DNA of 6,044 nt from Treponema sp. (lineage in GTDB: Bacteria; Spirochaetota; Spirochaetia; Treponematales; Breznakiellaceae). Shown here one piece after another: positions 1-4,479 of this stretch. The notes beneath the pieces were generated by a model. That model was not told the DNA's origin. It worked only from the letters and a program-made list of their open reading frames with translations, and ran no database searches. Location of the stretch: positions 1-6,044 of the forward strand of contig JAISOR010000191.1 in the NCBI GenBank assembly GCA_031275535.1, written 5' to 3'. The number at the start of each line of letters is the position of its first letter. The first letter of the stretch is position 1. The translations under genes and the position numbers were made by a program.

Positions 1-686
1 TCTGGGCCGCAAACCTCTTTTTTACCAGCCCCCGCTTCTGCCTAAGTACGGACTGGGCCTATTCGCGGACCTTTGCCTATGGGGAGGACCTCTACGGCCA
101 TATGGCCCTCCGCATCGGGGACCGGCCCTGGCGGATATCCCTGGCCGTGGACGCCGCGGGCAGCCGTTATGTGGGCAGGGACGGCGCCGCCGCGGGTCCG
201 GGGTTCAGGACCGCCGCCCGGATCGACCGGAGGGGCCGGAAAAACAGCCTCCTCCGGTTCAGCGCCCTCTTCCGCGCCCCCGGCATGGGGGAAGCCTTTG
301 ATACAATTTCCGGCCTCCTCTCGTACCGCTTCCCCGGCCCCTCCGGGGAGACGCCCGTCAGCCTGAGCCGTATTTCATTAAGCCTGAACCGGGACATCGC
401 CGGGGGGGAAACAATTCCGGAAAGCCTGGAGGGCCTCCTGGAGCTCAATCTATGGAAGCTGCAATTCACGTTCCGGGGGAGCCCCGCGGGGAGCCTGTCG
501 GGGGAAACATCCTACAATGCGGGGATATTCCGCCTTAGATTAAGCCTGGGATACACCGGCCGGCTTTGGGAGGGCTCCTGCGGCCTGTCCCTACAGGGAA
601 AACCCGGCCGCCTTAACGTCACCATCGCCTCGGCAGACCTGCCCGCAGACTGGACCTACAGCCTTTCCTGGCGGCTGCGGATATAG
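1..686 (+). CDS. C-terminal part of an unrecognised beta-strand-rich protein, possibly outer-membrane or periplasmic
   Basis: The reading frame is open from the left edge (first full codon at position 3) to a TAG at 684-686, leaving 227 residues; the start lies outside the window. The first ATG in this frame, at 102, is internal because the open frame and similar sequence continue upstream of it. The protein has no motif I recognise. It is built from many short stretches with alternating hydrophobic and polar residues, such as SRISLSLNRDI, LWKLQFTFRG, IFRLRLSLGY and LNVTIASADL, separated by Gly/Pro/Ser-rich turns. It ends in WTYSLSWRLRI. This pattern suits an outer-membrane beta-barrel or a periplasmic beta-sandwich, but that is inference from pattern only. 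A run of seven G lies at 402-408. The gene faces the PHP gene tail to tail. Confidence is high that it is coding (long open frame, consistent composition) and low about its role. Confidence 0.72.
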   Translation, partial: WAANLFFTSPRFCLSTDWAYSRTFAYGEDLYGHMALRIGDRPWRISLAVDAAGSRYVGRDGAAAGPGFRTAARIDRRGRKNSLLRFSALFRAPGMGEAFDTISGLLSYRFPGPSGETPVSLSRISLSLNRDIAGGETIPESLEGLLELNLWKLQFTFRGSPAGSLSGETSYNAGIFRLRLSLGYTGRLWEGSCGLSLQGKPGRLNVTIASADLPADWTYSLSWRLRI

Positions 687-696
687 GGCGGATTCA

Positions 697-717
697 GCGC
701 TCCTTGTAAGGAGGGAG
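697..717. terminator. Possible hairpin between two convergent genes
   Basis: In the 71-base gap between the two convergent stop codons, CTCCTT (700-705) and AAGGAG (708-713) form a perfect inverted repeat. Alternative pairing of GCTCC with the later GGAGC is also possible. A second weak inverted repeat follows at about 723-738 (GGCT...AGCC). Neither is followed by a T-run on either strand, so this is not a textbook intrinsic terminator. Its position between convergent genes is the main reason to suspect a role in ending transcription. Confidence 0.25.
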
Positions 718-757
718 CCGGGGCTTATAGTATAGCCATGACAGCGAGGATAGTTCC

Positions 758-1510
758 TTATGAAGGGGACGCTGCGCCCATGAGGATGCGGCCCCCCCTG
801 GCGGCCCGGCGTTTTTCAGAAAAATCCATGAAGCTCTTTAAGGTGCTGTTGATCACCAAAGATCGGGGGACCCCCTCTTCCTTTAACAGCCCCGCGGCCT
901 TGGAAAAATTCCCCACGTCCTCCCAATAATGGGCGTCGCTGCCGCAGCTTAAAAAAGCCCCGTACTCTTTACAAAGCCTTGCCACGGCATGGCAGTTTTC
1001 CTCACTCCCCGGACGGATCCGGAAGGAGCTGTTGTTTATCTCCAGGGCCTTTCCGTATTGCCGGGCGGCCTGGACCACTTCTTCAATATTGATGGGATAG
1101 GCCGGATTCCCCGGATGGGAAATAGCGTCCACATAGGGATTAGCCAGGGCGGCGATCAGGGCGCGGGTGTTTTCTTCCCTTCCCCGGGACTTAAAACAGG
1201 CCTCATGAAAACCGGCCATCACAAAATCCAGCCTTTTAAGATATGCGGGGCCCAGATCTATGCCGCCCTGGGCATCGATTATGTTTGCCTCCACTCCGCT
1301 AAAAAAATACACCCCCCTTATTTTTTTGGGCAGGATCCGTAAATTCCCAAAATGATAGGGATGGGTCCCTCCGGGAAGATCCGGCCCGTGATCGGTTAAA
1401 ACAAAACCCTTCAAGCCCCGTGTCCGGGCGCCCCGGGCCAGGTCATCAAGGGTAGAATAGGCATGGCCCGAGGCTATTGAATGGGTATGGGTATCTATAT
1501 ATATCTTCAT
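758..1510 (-). CDS. PHP-domain metal-dependent phosphatase/hydrolase, YcdX-like
   Basis: A complete 250-residue protein, close in length to E. coli YcdX (about 245). It carries the full nine-ligand metal set of the YcdX type of PHP hydrolase: H8 and H10 (DTHTHS), H16 (SGHAYS), H41 (LTDHGP), E74 (GVEAN), H102 (GFHE), H132 (SHPGNP), D192 and H194 (GSDAH). These ligands bind a trinuclear, usually zinc, centre that hydrolyses phosphate esters; the protein should be cytoplasmic. The physiological substrate of YcdX proteins is not settled. Histidinol-phosphatase is a related activity, but the spacing and the segment around GTHPYHFGNLRI fit YcdX better. The ATG at 1508-1510 must be the start because the first metal motif begins at residue 6. 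No Shine-Dalgarno sequence is visible before it. The C-terminal 18 residues or so (from KRRAARGG) are a basic, low-complexity tail. The gene is divergent from fructokinase and convergent with the first gene, so it is probably monocistronic. Confidence 0.92.
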   Translation of the reverse strand: MKIYIDTHTHSIASGHAYSTLDDLARGARTRGLKGFVLTDHGPDLPGGTHPYHFGNLRILPKKIRGVYFFSGVEANIIDAQGGIDLGPAYLKRLDFVMAGFHEACFKSRGREENTRALIAALANPYVDAISHPGNPAYPINIEEVVQAARQYGKALEINNSSFRIRPGSEENCHAVARLCKEYGAFLSCGSDAHYWEDVGNFSKAAGLLKEEGVPRSLVINSTLKSFMDFSEKRRAARGGRILMGAASPS

Positions 1511-1518
1511 ATATATAC

Positions 1519-1548
1519 AATATACAATTTTTCTTTTTTATTTTACAA
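1519..1548 (-). promoter_or_regulatory. Candidate promoter of the PHP gene (near-leaderless)
   Basis: On the minus strand, TTGTAA (1543-1548) and TATATT (1519-1524) are separated by 18 bases and resemble sigma-70 -35 and -10 boxes. Transcription would start about seven bases beyond the -10 box, almost at the ATG (1510). This fits the absence of a Shine-Dalgarno sequence and suggests a leaderless or nearly leaderless mRNA. The whole stretch is very AT-rich, so chance matches are likely. A competing -10 further upstream cannot be excluded. Confidence 0.35.
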
Positions 1549-1568
1549 TCATCCTATTCTGGTATACA
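1542..1568 (+). promoter_or_regulatory. Candidate promoter of the fructokinase-aroC operon (extended -10)
   Basis: TTTACA (1542-1547) is followed after 15 bases by TATACA (1563-1568). A TGG immediately before the -10 box (1560-1562) makes it an extended -10, which would compensate for the short spacer. The predicted start near 1575 leaves a leader of about 25 bases containing the ribosome binding site. The -35 box overlaps, on the opposite strand, the candidate -35 box of the divergent PHP gene, so the two promoters might compete. Confidence 0.45.
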
Positions 1569-1589
1569 CTTTCTTCCATCTTTCATAAA

Positions 1590-1595
1590 AAGGAG
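1590..1595 (+). promoter_or_regulatory. Ribosome binding site of fructokinase; favours ATG 1602 over GTG 1599
   Basis: AAGGAG at 1590-1595 is a strong Shine-Dalgarno match. It lies six bases before the ATG at 1602 and only three before the in-frame GTG at 1599. The better spacing and the better start codon both support 1602. An ATG at 1597 is out of frame. Confidence 0.7.
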
Positions 1596-1601
1596 AATGT
1601 G

Positions 1602-2573
1602 ATGATCCTATGCTGCGGTGAAGCCCTTATCGATATGGTTCCTGCGGATCTTGACGGCCGGACGGTCTTCTTGCCCTGCCCCGGCGGGAGTCCTTACAAT
1701 ACGGCCATTGCCATAGGCCGGCTTGGGGCGCCGGTATGTTTTCTGGGGAGGCTCTCGCGGGATTTCTTTGGGGAGATGCTCATAGAACGGCTTAAGCAAA
1801 ATAAGGTGGGCACGGAACTCATCATCCGATCGGACCAAAACTCCTCCCTGGCCCTGGTTAAGCTTGAACCGGGCCGGGAGCCGCAATACCTGTTCTATAC
1901 CGAAGATACGGCGGATCGCTCCTTCTCCCCCGGCGATATTCCCCCGCAGCTGCCCCCGGAGCTTAGGTGCATCCTCTTCGGCTCCATCGCCATGACCATG
2001 GAACCCGTGGCCTCCACCATCGAGGCCCTGATACGGCGGGAAAGCGCCCGGACAGAAGGGCCGCTTATCTCGGTGGACCCCAATGTCCGGCCCTTTATGA
2101 TCCCCCACAGGGAGGCCTATGCCAAACGCTTCGAGGGATGGCTTGCCTTGGCGGCCATCGTCAAAATCTCCCAGGCGGATTTTGACTTTATATACCCGAA
2201 TCTGGGGCTGGAAAAATCCCTCCAAAGGGTCATAGACTCCGGGCCCCGGATGGTGGTCGTTACCCTGGGACAGGAGGGGGCCCTGGCCCTTCTTCGCCGG
2301 AATGACGGCGCCCTGGTCCGGGTCAGCGCCCCGGTTATTGAGGTGCCGGTGGTAGACACCATAGGCGCCGGAGACACCTTCCACGGGGCCCTGCTCTCCT
2401 GGCTTGAACTAGGGGGAAAAATGTCCCCGCAAGCCCTGGGGGAACTCACGGAGGAAGAACTCTATGGGGCCCTCCTCTTTGCCAATAAGGCGGCTTCCCT
2501 GGTCTGCGCCAGGCGGGGCGCGGAGCCGCCCTCAATGGCCGAGGTAGAAGCCCTGTCCCCGGGGGGGGAATGA
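1602..2573 (+). CDS. Fructokinase, PfkB/ribokinase family
   Basis: A 323-residue kinase expected to phosphorylate fructose with ATP to fructose-6-phosphate in the cytoplasm (EC 2.7.1.4), feeding glycolysis. The N-terminus MILCCGEALIDM is typical of bacterial fructokinases. The first PfkB signature follows at about residues 28-42 (GGSPYNTAIAIGRLG, sugar-binding side). The second signature, DTIGAGDTFHGALL, begins near residue 252; its GAGD holds the anion hole and the catalytic base D258. VDPNVRP in mid-protein is another hallmark of the subfamily. Length and domain order are complete. The start is set by the Shine-Dalgarno spacing; a GTG one codon upstream is the alternative. The stop overlaps the aroC start as ATGA, so the two are probably co-transcribed and translationally coupled. 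The last codons run through eight G residues (2561-2568). Other PfkB sugar kinases remain possible, but fructose is the best-supported substrate. Confidence 0.85.
   Translation: MILCCGEALIDMVPADLDGRTVFLPCPGGSPYNTAIAIGRLGAPVCFLGRLSRDFFGEMLIERLKQNKVGTELIIRSDQNSSLALVKLEPGREPQYLFYTEDTADRSFSPGDIPPQLPPELRCILFGSIAMTMEPVASTIEALIRRESARTEGPLISVDPNVRPFMIPHREAYAKRFEGWLALAAIVKISQADFDFIYPNLGLEKSLQRVIDSGPRMVVVTLGQEGALALLRRNDGALVRVSAPVIEVPVVDTIGAGDTFHGALLSWLELGGKMSPQALGELTEEELYGALLFANKAASLVCARRGAEPPSMAEVEALSPGGE
2561..2568 (+). repeat. G8 homopolymer tract at the fructokinase/aroC junction
   Basis: Eight consecutive G residues, preceded by four C, sit in the last three sense codons of fructokinase and directly before the aroC ATG. 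The tract may serve as the G-rich ribosome binding site of aroC. It is also a candidate slippage site: a ninth G, or a -1 ribosomal slip, would move fructokinase into the aroC frame and remove the stop. Confidence 0.6.
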
Positions 2574-3688
2574 CGGCGATGTCCGGTAATAGCCTGGGAA
2601 CCCTGTTTAAGGTCACCACCTTTGGCGAATCCCACGGCCCGGCGCTGGGCTGTGTCATAGACGGCTGCCCCGCGGGGATCCCGCTGGATCGGGAGAGCAT
2701 CCGCCGGGAACTGGCGCGCCGCCGCCCCGGCGGAGGGGGGGCCGCCACCACCAGGCTTGAGCCCGATGAGCCGGAACTCCTTTCCGGGGTTTTTGAGGGG
2801 AAAACCCTGGGCACCCCCATCGCCATAGTGGTCCGGAACACCTCCCAGCGGCCCGCCGATTATGAGGCCCTCAAGGACCTGTACCGGCCGGGACACGCGG
2901 ACTGGACCTGGGAGGCCAAATACGGACTCCGGGATCACCGGGGCGGCGGGCGGAGTTCGGGCAGGGAAACCCTGGGCCGGGTCGCGGCGGGGGCCGTGGC
3001 CAAGGCCTTTCTGGGGGAACAGGGGATCAGCATCCGGGCCTGGACCTCCTCAGCGGCGGGCATCGAGGTCCCCCCTCCGGGATCTCCCGGTTTTGATTTT
3101 GAGGAACTTGAACGGAACCCCCTTAGGGTTCCCCACCGGGAACGGGCGGAACGGATCCTGGAAAAGATAGAAGCCCTCGTAAAGGAGGGGGACAGCGCCG
3201 GCGGGACCGTATCCTGTCTGGTAAGGGGCCTCAGCCCGGGGCTGGGGGAACCGGTTTTTGCAAAACTCGACGCCCTCCTGGGGGGGGCCATCCTCTCCAT
3301 AGGGGCCGCCAAGGGCATAGAATTCGGCGCCGGCTTCGGGGCCGCCCGGGAACAGGGCTCGGTCCATAATGACCGGCCCGTGCCTGCCCCCCAGGGGCAG
3401 GATATCCTCCCCGGAGTTCCGGCCCTGAGCTACGAGACTAATAAGGCCGGGGGAATCCTGGGGGGCATATCCACCGGAATGCCCCTGGAATTCACCGTGG
3501 CCTTTAAGCCCGTGCCGTCGATAGCAAAAAAACAGCTTACCACGGACCGGGAAGGAAACATCCGGGATCTGATCATCCGGGGCCGCCATGATGTATGTAT
3601 CTGCCCCCGGGCGGTTCCGGTGGTGGAGGCCATGACCGCCCTGGTCCTGGCGGACCTCCTGCTCCTGAACCGCGCCGCCAGGATATGA
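2570..3688 (+). CDS. aroC: Chorismate synthase (AroC)
   Basis: A complete 372-residue enzyme, near the usual length of the short bacterial type (E. coli 361). It makes chorismate from 5-enolpyruvylshikimate-3-phosphate using reduced FMN, the last common step to the aromatic amino acids, folates and quinones. Conserved landmarks are the N-terminal signature around residues 19-35 with H22 (FGESHGPALG), the second catalytic histidine H109 (RPGHAD), the FMN-site loop RGGGRSSGRE (124-133), NKAGGILGGISTGMPL (291-306), and the C-terminal GRHDVCICPRAVPVVEAM (338-355) with D341. The ATG at 2570 overlaps the fructokinase stop; a second in-frame ATG at 2579 is also plausible and would remove three residues. 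The gene is extremely GC-rich (50 of 60 bases at 2941-3000) and contains runs of seven (2735-2741) and eight G (3280-3287). It has no promoter of its own that I can see and should be read from the fructokinase promoter. Confidence 0.96.
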   Translation: MTAMSGNSLGTLFKVTTFGESHGPALGCVIDGCPAGIPLDRESIRRELARRRPGGGGAATTRLEPDEPELLSGVFEGKTLGTPIAIVVRNTSQRPADYEALKDLYRPGHADWTWEAKYGLRDHRGGGRSSGRETLGRVAAGAVAKAFLGEQGISIRAWTSSAAGIEVPPPGSPGFDFEELERNPLRVPHRERAERILEKIEALVKEGDSAGGTVSCLVRGLSPGLGEPVFAKLDALLGGAILSIGAAKGIEFGAGFGAAREQGSVHNDRPVPAPQGQDILPGVPALSYETNKAGGILGGISTGMPLEFTVAFKPVPSIAKKQLTTDREGNIRDLIIRGRHDVCICPRAVPVVEAMTALVLADLLLLNRAARI

Positions 3689-3701
3689 GCCCTCCGCCAG
3701 G
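3646..3701 (+). repeat. Inverted/direct repeat at the 3' end of aroC (possible weak terminator)
   Basis: CCTGGCGG at 3646-3653 can pair with either of two identical copies of its reverse complement, CCGCCAGG, at 3675-3682 and 3694-3701. The two hairpins would be mutually exclusive, one inside the aroC coding end and one reaching past its stop. No T-run follows, and the next gene is convergent only 16 bases away. In such GC-rich DNA this may be chance. Confidence 0.2.
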
Positions 3702-3704
3702 GAT

Positions 3705-4091
3705 CTAGCCCTTCCTGATATGCAGGGGTATGGAGGTCAATTCCTTATCATCGACATATAAGACAAAATTGACCACCCCGCTGCTGCTAAAATGCAAATT
3801 CGAAATGGTAAACACCAGATGGGATACGGCGGTGGCGTTTCCGCCGCCCTTAACCTCCACATATCCGGTAATAGGCTCTATGTTCAACTCACCGTCCAGA
3901 TCCCTGGCCTCAATCCGAAAACTGTGACTGGCGAATTCCCAGATATCAAAACGAATCCGAATGACCACTGAAAGCAGGGGATGCACACAGGGAAAATTTT
4001 TAGCGATGATCGTATCGAAGGTCCCCACCACGGTAAGTTTACCGCCGTTTTCCTGGGCAAAATCACAAAAGGTAAATATTTCAGTTTTCAT
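3705..4091 (-). CDS. DUF6941-type small protein of unknown function
   Basis: A complete 128-residue protein beginning MKTEIFTFCDFAQENGGKL, followed by VVGTFDTI. This opening is characteristic of the DUF6941 group of short uncharacterised bacterial proteins. I see no signal peptide, membrane segment, metal-binding cluster or catalytic motif. Alternating hydrophobic strands throughout (for example LLSVVIRIRFDIW and VVNFVLYVDD) suggest an all-beta, probably cytoplasmic fold. The ATG at 4089-4091 has a good GGAG ribosome binding site at 4098-4101 with six bases of spacing. The gene is convergent with aroC (16-base gap) and lies on the same strand as the sensor kinase, about 390 bases downstream of it, with its own likely promoter. 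Its composition is near balanced, unlike the GC-rich genes to the left. The family name comes from recall of the N-terminal motif and was not confirmed by a search. The biological role is unknown. Confidence 0.85.
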   Translation of the reverse strand: MKTEIFTFCDFAQENGGKLTVVGTFDTIIAKNFPCVHPLLSVVIRIRFDIWEFASHSFRIEARDLDGELNIEPITGYVEVKGGGNATAVSHLVFTISNLHFSSSGVVNFVLYVDDKELTSIPLHIRKG

Positions 4092-4109
4092 ACAAGACTC
4101 CGTTCCTCA

Positions 4110-4138
4110 ATTTTAACAGGACCGCCAAAATCATACAA
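4110..4138 (-). promoter_or_regulatory. Candidate promoter of the DUF6941-type gene (extended -10)
   Basis: On the minus strand, TTGTAT (4133-4138) is followed after 17 bases by TAAAAT (4110-4115), five of six matches to the -10 consensus. TGT directly before it (4116-4118) gives an extended -10. Predicted transcription starts near 4103, leaving a leader of about 12 bases that contains the GGAG ribosome binding site. The -35 box matches at only three positions. Confidence 0.45.
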
Positions 4139-4196
4139 CCTTGCAATACCAGGGCAAAGGCATTTACTCTTTATCCGGGATACTTTACGGCAATTC

Positions 4197-4380
4197 CACC
4201 GGTACGGTGAGGAAATTCCTTGGGGTCCGGCCTGATGCCTTATTCGGAACAGCGGCTTTAACGGGGCCTACGCCATGCTGCCTTTTTTCATCAACACGTT
4301 ATCACGTGCTTTTCAGGGCGTGGCCTGACAGACCTTGGTCCGATGACACCCCACCAGGGTTTTTCTCCACCGTACCGGTG
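4197..4380. repeat. MITE-like segment with imperfect terminal inverted repeats
   Basis: CACCGGTACGGTG at 4197-4209 recurs as its exact reverse complement at 4368-4380. Reading inward from each end, similarity continues (AGGAAATTCC against GAGAAAAACC), giving 19 identical positions over 23, with a weaker gapped extension into a TGG/GG stretch. The segment is 184 bases long, codes for nothing evident, and would fold into one long stem. No target-site duplication is visible at the ends (left flank AATTC, right flank CATTT). Each 13-base end is itself a small hairpin (CACCG/CGGTG), which raises the chance that the match is coincidental. It could be a defunct miniature element or a structured RNA. 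Confidence 0.35.
4246..4288 (+). terminator. Possible intrinsic terminator on the + strand, no known gene upstream
   Basis: CAGCGGC at 4250-4256 can pair with GCC...GCTG at 4272-4280 through a two-base bulge, with a further bulged GG/CC pair outside. Six T follow at 4283-4288. The shape resembles a rho-independent terminator, but there is no + strand gene directly upstream. It could end antisense transcription coming from aroC, or an unannotated small RNA. Confidence 0.25.
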
Positions 4381-4408
4381 CATTTCTCCGGGGTATCCCG
4401 GAGAAATG
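4381..4408. repeat. Perfect 12-bp inverted repeat with a 4-base loop
   Basis: CATTTCTCCGGG (4381-4392) and CCCGGAGAAATG (4397-4408) are exact reverse complements around GTAT. The hairpin begins exactly where the CACCG-TAC-CGGTG hairpin (4368-4380) ends, so 41 bases consist of two back-to-back stems. On the + strand it is followed by TC and A6, and on the minus strand by GC-rich sequence, so it is not a classic terminator in either direction. It could be a REP-like palindrome, a protein-binding site, an RNA processing or stability element, or a transcript end for the kinase gene. Confidence 0.75.
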
Positions 4409-4453
4409 TCAAAAAATTGCCCGGGCGTTCCTTATAGGGGGAGGAAGGGAGAT

Positions 4454-4479
4454 ACCGGCGGCAGGGATTTACCGCCGGT
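4454..4479 (-). terminator. Hairpin directly after the sensor kinase stop
   Basis: ACCGGCGG (4454-4461) and CCGCCGGT (4472-4479) form a perfect 8-bp GC-rich stem with a 10-base loop. It starts within the kinase stop codon (4479-4481) on the minus strand. It is followed by a pyrimidine-rich but T-poor tract. A six-T run appears only about 40 bases further on (minus strand, near 4411-4416), after GCCCGGGC. A role in kinase transcript termination or 3'-end protection is plausible but not of the standard intrinsic form. Confidence 0.4.

Larger units (their letters stand above)
4092..4478. other. Gene-free region of about 390 bases rich in inverted repeats
   Basis: No reading frame here on either strand has a recognisable protein, a good ribosome binding site or family-like composition. 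A 98-codon + strand frame at 4141-4437 is low-complexity in character and crosses all the palindromes. The region holds the promoter of the DUF6941-type gene at its left end, a MITE-like pair of inverted repeats (4197-4380), a strong perfect hairpin (4381-4408), a possible + strand terminator (about 4246-4288) and a hairpin just after the kinase stop (4454-4479). I saw no tRNA cloverleaf and none of the conserved cores of RNase P, tmRNA or SRP RNA. Confidence 0.6.

Noticed and set aside
738..929. 63-codon + strand frame over the 3' end of the PHP gene
   Set aside because: Antisense to conserved PHP-gene sequence, with no ribosome binding site.
1608..2384. 258-codon minus-strand frame opposite fructokinase
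   Set aside because: It is fully antisense to a well-supported PfkB kinase; long shadow frames are expected in such GC-rich coding DNA. Its composition (Gly/His/Pro-rich) is unnatural.
2446..3633. Several minus-strand and alternate-frame openings over aroC
   Set aside because: All overlap conserved chorismate synthase sequence and lack recognisable motifs.
4411..4425. GCCCGGGC followed, on the minus strand, by T6 as a kinase terminator
   Set aside because: The 8-base palindrome has no room for a loop, so at most a three-pair stem could form. I did not list it as a terminator on its own.
4141..4437. 98-codon + strand open frame in the intergenic region
   Set aside because: It crosses all the palindromes, has no clear ribosome binding site, and its residue make-up (clustered Cys/Pro/Phe/Arg) resembles no family.
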